Virus record (IMG/VR): IMGVR_UViG_3300020469_003050
Coordinates: 250,001-314,000 of that record
Reading direction: 5' to 3' (one strand)
DNA: 64,000 nt
Source of the DNA: a virus
The translations under genes were made by a program, and so were the position numbers. The notes below the pieces were generated by a model that was given only the letters and a program-made list of their open reading frames with translations, ran no database searches and had not been told where the DNA came from. Positions 58,625 through 64,000 of the stretch are shown here, in pieces (positions within the stretch are counted from its first letter, which is position 1; every line of letters begins with the position of its first letter).

Positions 58625-59664
58625 TACTTTGAATTACCCCAATTTTTAGCACCTACTTTACGACACTTAACTAAGGCACCAGATGCATATGCACTAGGCC
58701 AAACTTTGTATCTGCTTTTTACTTTATGATAACAAGCATCTTTTTCACCAGCCGCTTCATCAAATTGTTCTTCTGTTAATGCTTCTGACTTATCAATACT
58801 TTCCATTTGATAATAATCTTCTTCTGGTTTAATCTCTGGTGCGATTTCAACTGTTTGATTTACAATTTCTTCTACTGTATTCATATCAGCGGCATCTTCA
58901 ATGTATAATGTACCTTTGTTAAAGAACCCATTTATACCTTCTTGTTGTAATGCGTTAATGATTGCACCTTCATAACCTTCGTCAATCTTTGCACTTTCAT
59001 CTAATTCATCTTTATAATATCCTTCGCCTTGTTTTATTAAACTTGCTAAGTCTTCACCTGGGTGTGCATCAATCCAATGCATGATATCAGCAATGATATC
59101 GCCTGGAGCATCAGCACCCATGTTCTTTAGGATATTGTCAATATTTTTTACACTTTCGGCTCTGCCTCTAGCAACACTGCCACCTTTTTCTTCTGTCTTC
59201 ATGCCAGTATAGTCATTGTCAAGTTTTTGGAATTCTTCATAAGACATGTACATATCAGTGTCAGGGTCATAGTACTTGCCTTCTTTTGGATCATAGTAAA
59301 CTACTTTACCACTTAGTGTAGAGAAAGGACCTTCTAGTCCATCACGTGATTGATATTTGTCTCTATCAATCGATGGTAGAACTTTGTAACCTTCGTCTAC
59401 TTGTTGGCCGTCCATGTAATCTGCGACATTTTGTAGATAATCTTCTGCCATAGTTAATTTAGATGCAACCCAACCTTCAAGACCGTCTTGTTCTGATAAA
59501 TCTTTAAGATGTTTTGCTATTCTTACTGAACTTTTAACAGATGATAGTAATTGTGACTTTGCCATGCTAACTTCATGGTCTGTGTGATTTGCATCTTCCA
59601 TATCGTGTTCTACTACTTTCATAGCATTTTCAACGATATTCTTCCATTTTTTTACGTCTGACAT
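58624..59664 (-). CDS. Large head-core-like protein with Cys C-terminus (346 aa)
   Basis: Helical and acidic N-terminus (ENAMKVVEHDMEDANHTD), middle with YYDPKEGKYYDPDTDMYMSY, and C-terminal KDACYHKVKSRYKVWPSAYA, ALVKCRKVG, a module also met in other phage proteins. First gene of the minus block, with a late box at 59717. Possibly a scaffold or internal protein. Confidence 0.62.
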   Translation of the reverse strand: MSDVKKWKNIVENAMKVVEHDMEDANHTDHEVSMAKSQLLSSVKSSVRIAKHLKDLSEQDGLEGWVASKLTMAEDYLQNVADYMDGQQVDEGYKVLPSIDRDKYQSRDGLEGPFSTLSGKVVYYDPKEGKYYDPDTDMYMSYEEFQKLDNDYTGMKTEEKGGSVARGRAESVKNIDNILKNMGADAPGDIIADIMHWIDAHPGEDLASLIKQGEGYYKDELDESAKIDEGYEGAIINALQQEGINGFFNKGTLYIEDAADMNTVEEIVNQTVEIAPEIKPEEDYYQMESIDKSEALTEEQFDEAAGEKDACYHKVKSRYKVWPSAYASGALVKCRKVGAKNWGNSK

Positions 59665-59686
59665 ATCTAATTCCTTTAATAAAACC

Positions 59687-59715
59687 TTGACTTTTAGTTT
59701 ATATTGTAATATAAT
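59687..59715 (+). promoter_or_regulatory. Sigma70-like promoter
   Basis: TTGACT (59687-59692), 17-bp spacer, TATAAT (59710-59715), for the plus-strand gene at 59751 (AAAGGAAG site). Confidence 0.8.
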
Positions 59716-59716
59716 G

Positions 59717-59724
59717 TATTTATC
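59717..59724 (-). promoter_or_regulatory. Late-type box GATAAATA, minus strand
   Basis: Reads AATGATAAATAC on the minus strand, 53 bp before ATG 59664. It lies next to the plus-strand -10 box, so early plus and late minus transcription start back to back and partly overlap. Confidence 0.72.
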
Positions 59725-59750
59725 ATTATTGTAAAGGAAGTAAGCAGATT

Positions 59751-60038
59751 ATGACAACACACGAATTTAAATTCAAGTTTAGCACACGTGAGCAATTCTA
59801 TGGTATTGTTAGACTGCTTAATGCTGAATGTGGTAAGGGGAACTGGACTATTAAAGGTAAAGTACTTAAAGGATTGAAACGAATTGAGACTACATGGGGT
59901 GGTTGGGGTATGTCCTCACATAATACTGCTTATACTCCATATGTAGAGAAAACAGTAGTTGTACCTGAAAAGTATAAACACGTAGAATCTATGCTACTTT
60001 TCATATACAAAGATGAACGAATTAAAGCAAATGACTAA
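59751..60038 (+). CDS. Hypothetical protein (95 aa)
   Basis: Compact alpha-beta protein (FKFKFSTREQFYGIVRLLNA, IETTWGGWGMSS). First gene of an early-type operon that runs through UvsE. No family recognised. Confidence 0.62.
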   Translation: MTTHEFKFKFSTREQFYGIVRLLNAECGKGNWTIKGKVLKGLKRIETTWGGWGMSSHNTAYTPYVEKTVVVPEKYKHVESMLLFIYKDERIKAND

Positions 60039-60435
60039 GACTTTACTCACAATAGAAAAATCATTACACAGTAGACTAGATGCGGAAGATATATCTCCCG
60101 TTAGTGTACAAGTATTTCCATCATGGGAAGAGGGCTTTAAAGGACACAAGAGAAAAAGAGGTGTCTATATTATCTTTGATGAAGATGAAATGATTTATGT
60201 AGGTAAAGGATTCTTTTCTGCACGTAATAAAAGCCATTACGATAAAGCGACAAACAAAGCAAATTATAATCCAAAAGGCTGGATATGGTTTAAAGAAAAT
60301 TATAATTATAGTATTGACAACTGGCACCTATTTCTGATAGAATTAGATAGTGAAGTAGATATAACTTTTATGGAAGGCGCATTGATTAAAGATTTGCGTC
60401 CACTCGCAAACGATGAGGTATACATTGACAGGTAA
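60031..60435 (+). CDS. GIY-YIG-like nuclease
   Basis: 134 aa from ATG 60031 (ATG 60013 also in frame). GVYIIFDEDEMIYVGKGFFS corresponds to GxY...YVGkt of the GIY-YIG domain, followed by an Arg (SARNKSHYDKA) and Glu in FMEGALIKDL. Possibly a homing-type or repair nuclease; precedes uvsE with overlap. Confidence 0.65.
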   Translation: MTKTLLTIEKSLHSRLDAEDISPVSVQVFPSWEEGFKGHKRKRGVYIIFDEDEMIYVGKGFFSARNKSHYDKATNKANYNPKGWIWFKENYNYSIDNWHLFLIELDSEVDITFMEGALIKDLRPLANDEVYIDR

Positions 60436-61438
60436 AGTTGGGTTCGCATGTAAATTCATGCACGAAAATCAAAGTCTCAAGCCTAAGGAGTTGAAGGAGA
60501 TTCAACAGCCTCTGAACTTTCGTGGTACAACTATTAAATGGTTACGTGAAAATAAATCACAAGCACAAGAAAAAGTTTACGAACTTGTAGAACATAACTT
60601 GAATGCTACAGAAAATCTTATTGACTATGTAAGCACGTTACCTATGCAACAACGTATGATGCGATTAGGTAGCGACATGTTACCTGCATATACAGAAGTT
60701 AATTTTCAACATCTAACAAAAACTAATTACATCACTAATTTGATAGCAGATAGGCTAAATACAATTGGTGAGAAGGCACGGGCAAATAATATACGTTTAT
60801 CTATGCACCCAGGTCAATTCACTGTTCTTGCATCGGATAGACCCGATGTTGTAGAAAATAGCATAAAGGAATTCGAATACCATGCAGATATCATCAGGTG
60901 GTTGGGCTACGGCAAGTCGTTTCAAGACTTCAAATGTAACGTCCACATATCGGGTAGAAAAGGTCCAGACGGCATCAAAGCAATACTCAGAAGACTCTCG
61001 CAAGAGGCGAGAAACACAATCACAATCGAAAACGAGGAAAACACGTGGGGTCTCGATTCTTGCCTAGAACTAGAGAAAGATGTTCCTCTAGTACTCGACA
61101 TACATCATCACTGGTGTCACACTAACGGTGAATACATTTCTGCGGAAGATGACCGTGTTAAGCGGGTTATTGATAGTTGGCGTGGGGTGCGGCCCACTCT
61201 ACACTACTCAGTGTCAAGAGAAGAACTCTTGCCCGACCACCCGACAGACAGACGGCCTGACTACAAAAGTTTGTGTGAGCAGGGCCTTAACAAACAAAAA
61301 CTCAGGGCCCATAGTGACTACATGTGGAACACAGATGTCAACGAATGGGCAGGCACATTCCGTAGAGATTTCGATATCATGGTAGAGGCTAAATGTAAAA
61401 ATCTAGCAAGTATTCCGTTTGAGGAGAGTACAAGATGA
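60425..61438 (+). CDS. uvsE: UV-damage endonuclease UvsE
   Basis: 337 aa from TTG 60425 (GAGG at 60415-60418); ATG 60413 is also possible. TIM-barrel: GFACKF, SMHPGQFTVLASDRPDVVENS, NVHISGRKG, TIENEENTWGL, LVLDIHHHWCHTNGE, and TLHYSVSRE are the metal-binding and wedge regions of the UVDE family. Nicks 5' to UV photoproducts. In T4 DenV does this work; UvsE is the marine alternative. GC is higher around 60900-61350 than in the neighbours, which may mean recent transfer. Confidence 0.93.
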   Translation: MTGKVGFACKFMHENQSLKPKELKEIQQPLNFRGTTIKWLRENKSQAQEKVYELVEHNLNATENLIDYVSTLPMQQRMMRLGSDMLPAYTEVNFQHLTKTNYITNLIADRLNTIGEKARANNIRLSMHPGQFTVLASDRPDVVENSIKEFEYHADIIRWLGYGKSFQDFKCNVHISGRKGPDGIKAILRRLSQEARNTITIENEENTWGLDSCLELEKDVPLVLDIHHHWCHTNGEYISAEDDRVKRVIDSWRGVRPTLHYSVSREELLPDHPTDRRPDYKSLCEQGLNKQKLRAHSDYMWNTDVNEWAGTFRRDFDIMVEAKCKNLASIPFEESTR

Positions 61439-61572
61439 ATAAAGAAACAATCATCAAAGAGATAGAGAAACTAAAACAAACGTTACACATATCAGAAATT
61501 GAAAAAGTACAACACAAATATTTAGAAGGGATTAGGGACAAGATAAAGGTATTGAGTGCCAAATTAAAATAG
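61435..61572 (+). CDS. Small coiled-coil protein (45 aa)
   Basis: MNKETIIKEIEKLKQTLHIS and further heptads. ATGA overlap with uvsE. GAGGAG inside the end of uvsE is its ribosome site. Confidence 0.58.
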   Translation: MNKETIIKEIEKLKQTLHISEIEKVQHKYLEGIRDKIKVLSAKLK

Positions 61573-61752
61573 ATGAAATCGTATACAATAGAATTAAAAG
61601 TTGGTGATAAAATCGATTTAGGTCGATTTAAAAACGTTCGGTCTGAAATTAAAGACATTAAACTTGATGACCATGGTCAGCCAGTAATTATTACAAGTAA
61701 AGGCGAGAAGAAAGCATTAAGTTTTAGACTTAGAAAGTTAGATACTAAATGA
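61573..61752 (+). CDS. Small protein (59 aa)
   Basis: MKSYTIELKVGDKIDLGRFK, then beta-strands with ITSKGEKKALSFRLRKL; looks like a small beta-barrel. Starts right after the previous stop; overlaps the next gene by 4 bp. Confidence 0.58.
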   Translation: MKSYTIELKVGDKIDLGRFKNVRSEIKDIKLDDHGQPVIITSKGEKKALSFRLRKLDTK

Positions 61753-61988
61753 GACCTACGTTACAACAACTAGTAGAATTAGCAAGAGAATCAAACATAA
61801 CAGATCCAATAGATTGGTCAAACTTAAACGTATCAGAAGATACAGTTTATGAAATGATTGGTCTTAGTGTTATTGAAATGTTAGATAAGATAGAAGGAAA
61901 AGATGCTGAGATAATCATGTCTGCTTCCATACTTAAACTGACGGTTGAAAATTTTGTACTGAATCTGAGGCTCAATGGCAAAATATGA
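61749..61988 (+). CDS. Hypothetical protein (79 aa)
   Basis: Helical, MRPTLQQLVELARESNITDP, with an acidic middle. ATGA overlap with its upstream neighbour. No family. Confidence 0.6.
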   Translation: MRPTLQQLVELARESNITDPIDWSNLNVSEDTVYEMIGLSVIEMLDKIEGKDAEIIMSASILKLTVENFVLNLRLNGKI

Positions 61989-62049
61989 CGGACAGGGCGC
62001 AACACTGTTGCAAGAATCTAAATATAGTAAGGGACGAAACTATGGTTGA
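61975..62049 (+). CDS. Micro-ORF (24 aa)
   Basis: MAKYDGQGATLLQESKYSKG and RNYG. Overlaps both neighbours in the tightly packed run; no ribosome site visible. Existence uncertain. Confidence 0.35.
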   Translation: MAKYDGQGATLLQESKYSKGRNYG

Positions 62050-62158
62050 AAAGAATGGTTTTGTCTTTAAAGTTACTATTACATATTGTAGCAGTTGTGG
62101 TAGCAAGAAATATGGAGGTACAGGAATAAGCGATGGCAAAAAAATACATACACGTTAA
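62042..62158 (+). CDS. Small Cys-pair protein (38 aa)
   Basis: MVEKNGFVFKVTITYCSSCG, then SKKYGGTGISDGKK. One C-x2-C pair followed by KKYGG, a possible half zinc ribbon. Overlaps on both sides. Confidence 0.45.
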   Translation: MVEKNGFVFKVTITYCSSCGSKKYGGTGISDGKKIHTR

Positions 62159-62363
62159 CCAACATAAGATAAGAGCAAACAAAAAGCATGGCACTGATGA
62201 GCCAGTTATAACGATAAAAGAAGGTAAAAAGAATACATATTGTCACGAAGTTAAAATACATGGTGGCTCAGTTATTAGGTATGGAGGTAACGACAAACCT
62301 ATACTATCTTGTGGTGCTAGAGTCGTAATAGAAACAGAGGCAGAAGTAGAGGTATTAAAGTAA
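62133..62363 (+). CDS. Conserved T4-like phage protein (76 aa)
   Basis: Begins MAKKYIHVNQHKIRANKKHG and ends ARVVIETEAEVEVL. From memory, similar short proteins with the KYIHVNQH start are frequent in T4-like marine phages and of unknown role. GGAGG at 62113 is near. TAATG coupling to the next gene. Confidence 0.65.
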   Translation: MAKKYIHVNQHKIRANKKHGTDEPVITIKEGKKNTYCHEVKIHGGSVIRYGGNDKPILSCGARVVIETEAEVEVLK

Positions 62364-62563
62364 TGTCACAAGAATGGATGTCACCAATAAGAAAAAAGTA
62401 TTTTAAGATTATACAAAATCTTACAAATAATGCTGATATATTCAGTAGAATGTATTCACAGACTGGTGATAAAGGTGCATTGGCGGCTTACAATAATTAC
62501 GTAAAAGAAATAAAAGAAATAAAAGAAAAAATTATAACTAAAGAAAAAGAGGATAATAAGTGA
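62363..62563 (+). CDS. Hypothetical protein (66 aa)
   Basis: Charged helical; SPIRKKYFKIIQNLTNNADI then repeated KEIKEIKEKI. TAATG start; overlaps the next start. Confidence 0.58.
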   Translation: MSQEWMSPIRKKYFKIIQNLTNNADIFSRMYSQTGDKGALAAYNNYVKEIKEIKEKIITKEKEDNK

Positions 62564-62751
62564 TACGTTGGTATGACTATGTAGCATGTTTATTGATGGC
62601 AGACTTTATATTAGTTCAAATCAAAATCGCACTTATATCTCCTGTATGGTGGCAACAATCATTAGCCGTGTTTTGTGCCTGGGGTTTATACAATCTTTGG
62701 CTAAATGTTTATTGTATATGGCGATTAAAACAGGAGAATGAAAGAACATGA
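62560..62751 (+). CDS. Small membrane protein (63 aa)
   Basis: GTG start in a GTGA overlap. Two hydrophobic segments (YVACLLMADFILVQIKIAL and AVFCAWGLYNLWLNVYCIW). No family. Confidence 0.58.
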   Translation: MIRWYDYVACLLMADFILVQIKIALISPVWWQQSLAVFCAWGLYNLWLNVYCIWRLKQENERT

Positions 62752-63473
62752 TATTAGTAGTTGGGTGCGGATTTGTAGGGGAAACGGTAGCAAAATCACT
62801 TGAAGAAAATGGAACAGAAGTTGTAAGAATTGATCCAAAGTTAAACGATAACAAAATACACGATTATCCAAAGGCAAAAGGAGCAGTTGTATGTGTTCCT
62901 ACTCCAACAGTAAATGGTAGATGTGATGATAGTATTATCAGAACTGTATTGGAAGAATTAAGAGATACAAAAGTATTATTAAAATGTACAGTACCACCTG
63001 ATATGTTAGCAACATATCCAGACAATGTAACATACAATCCTGAGTTTTTAAGAGCAAATACGGCTAAAGAAGATTGGGATAGACAGAAACATTTTATACT
63101 TGGTGGTGCTCCACAAGGTTGTCACTTCTGGAGAGGTGTGTTTTCATATCTAAATGTTTTCTTTTTCGATGTAGATAGAGCAACGGCGAGTATGATAAAA
63201 TATGTTCATAACTCTTGGTTAGCAACAAAAGTAGCATTTTTCCATGAAATGAAAAATAATCTTGACAATTCCTACAATCATGATAAGATGATAGATATAT
63301 TAGGCTTATTTGAGAATATAGGACCTAGTCATATGAAGGCACCTAACGATGATGGTGGACTTGGTTATGGAGGACATTGTTTTCCTAAAGATACTGAGGC
63401 ATTCTATGATTACTCAAAAAGTGAAATATTAAAAACTGTAATAGAAGTAAACAAGAAATTGAGAAAAGAGTAA
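62748..63473 (+). CDS. Nucleotide-sugar dehydrogenase-like (UDPG/GDPM type)
   Basis: 241 aa. Rossmann ILVVGCGFVGETVA, VVCVPTPTVNGR as in UDP-glucose/GDP-mannose dehydrogenase, LKCTVPPDM, YNPEFLRA, NSWLATKVAFFHEM, and GGHCFPKD with an apparent loss of the catalytic Cys position typical of GCFPKD (here HCFPKD keeps Cys). Much shorter than the ~430 aa enzymes, lacking the C-terminal domain; it may be a minimal form. Would give sugar acids for glycosylation. Confidence 0.75.
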   Translation: MILVVGCGFVGETVAKSLEENGTEVVRIDPKLNDNKIHDYPKAKGAVVCVPTPTVNGRCDDSIIRTVLEELRDTKVLLKCTVPPDMLATYPDNVTYNPEFLRANTAKEDWDRQKHFILGGAPQGCHFWRGVFSYLNVFFFDVDRATASMIKYVHNSWLATKVAFFHEMKNNLDNSYNHDKMIDILGLFENIGPSHMKAPNDDGGLGYGGHCFPKDTEAFYDYSKSEILKTVIEVNKKLRKE

Positions 63474-63475
63474 CT

Positions 63476-64000
63476 ATGCCAACACATGCAACAATCGACT
63501 TAGAAACATTAAGTACGAAACCAGATGCAGTATTACTAACAATAGGTGCAATTAAATTTGATCCTTTTACAACTGACCCTCCTTATAATGAATTTTATTA
63601 TAGAGCAAACGTAGATGAACAAACTGCTATAGGAAGACATATAGAAGAAGGCACTTTACAATGGTGGTCAAGACAAGCACCTGAGATTGTCGAAGAAGCA
63701 TTGTCGGATGATAACAGACATCCAGTTAAAGAAATTCTAACTAAATTAAATAAGTATCTTGTTGGTGTAGATAAGATTTGGTGTCAAGGTCCAGTATTTG
63801 ATATTGTTATTTTAGAAAATTTATATAGACAGTTAGGATTACATTGGAATTGGGCATTCTATAATATCAGAGATAGTAGAACTTTGTTTAGTCTTATGCC
63901 TAGAGATCCTAGAAAAGATATATCCTTTTCGGCTCACAATGCATTAGAAGATTGTAGAATACAAAGTATATGTGTACAGAAGTCTTTAAGAAATTTAGGA
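63476..64000 (+). CDS. DexA-like 3'-5' exonuclease, 3' partial
   Basis: DnaQ-fold exonuclease, open at the right edge. Exo I TIDLETLSTKPDAVLLTIGA (D, E), Exo II WCQGPVFDIVILENL and Exo III NALEDCRIQS (with the H-x4-D pattern, SAHNALED) are present. T4 DexA acts on single-stranded DNA. Last gene in the window. Confidence 0.85.
   Translation, partial: MPTHATIDLETLSTKPDAVLLTIGAIKFDPFTTDPPYNEFYYRANVDEQTAIGRHIEEGTLQWWSRQAPEIVEEALSDDNRHPVKEILTKLNKYLVGVDKIWCQGPVFDIVILENLYRQLGLHWNWAFYNIRDSRTLFSLMPRDPRKDISFSAHNALEDCRIQSICVQKSLRNLG

Noticed and set aside
1-64000. tRNA genes, CRISPR arrays, integrase or transposase genes, attachment sites.
   Set aside because: None found by eye: no repeated direct repeats with spacers, no cloverleaf with canonical T-loop other than the tmRNA, and no recombinase motif.

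Overview
The window is AT-rich, very densely coded phage DNA. It is best explained as part of a large T4-like marine myovirus. The evidence is a T4-type primase (gp61-like), a replicative helicase (gp41-like) and a DexA-like exonuclease; a PAAR spike protein and virion-type genes; overlapping gene starts throughout; and a recurring GATAAATA/TATAAATA box upstream of genes on both strands, which looks like the T4 late promoter. An alphaproteobacterial host is suggested by a circularly permuted two-piece tmRNA and by an FdxA-type ferredoxin of the kind common in that class. A streamlined marine host such as SAR11 would fit, but that is inference. No integrase, tRNA gene or CRISPR array was seen.

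Layout. 1-5.7 kb: end of a virion-type gene, then primase, ClpP, PRPP synthetase, a PsiE-like membrane protein and the helicase. 5.7-20.2 kb: mostly late genes under GATAAATA boxes (small virion-type proteins, a KxDG ligase-like protein, a nitroreductase-like protein, a tail protein with an Mtd-like N-terminus, PAAR), with an early-type MGME1-like exonuclease inserted. 20.2-30.8 kb: P-loop kinase, glycosyltransferase, a minus-strand cluster of tiny genes, YggX, 2OG oxygenase, hotdog thioesterase, sugar epimerase, three tandem paralogues with a GAG-N-F motif, peptide deformylase and an SGNH-like protein. 30.8-35.2 kb: exported beta-barrel-like peptide, tmRNA, ferredoxin, two tandem paralogues, 2OG oxygenase, FkbM methyltransferase and an unassigned structured RNA. 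35.2-36.8 kb: minus-strand DHODH-like and class II aaRS-like genes. 36.9-46.3 kb: phosphate permease, glycine-zipper protein, ClpX, IF-3, ribosomal protein bS21, Hsp20 with a ROSE-like leader, ClpS, EEP protein and methyltransferase. 46.3-57.1 kb: TctC and TctA, 2OG oxygenase, a sulfotransferase/APS-kinase/nucleotidyltransferase group, MTA/SAH nucleosidase, HIT, radical SAM, class 3 lipase, nuclease, GH19 endolysin and a candidate holin. 57.1-59.7 kb: minus-strand block of small cysteine-rich or basic genes. 59.7-64 kb: GIY-YIG protein, UV endonuclease UvsE, tiny genes, a nucleotide-sugar dehydrogenase-like protein and a DexA-like exonuclease running off the end.

How it works together. The most striking feature is a proteostasis and translation kit: tmRNA with its tag, ClpX, ClpP, ClpS, Hsp20, IF-3, bS21 and peptide deformylase. 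Two promoter classes can be read by eye. One is sigma70-like, TTGACN with an almost invariant 17-bp spacer. The other is the late box. At five genes the start codon sits at the predicted +1 of its promoter (three sigma70-like, two late), which predicts leaderless mRNAs. Metabolic cargo covers phosphate (PiT, PsiE, PRPP synthetase), tricarboxylate-type uptake (TctC/TctA), iron and redox (YggX, FdxA), sulfate activation and glycan building.
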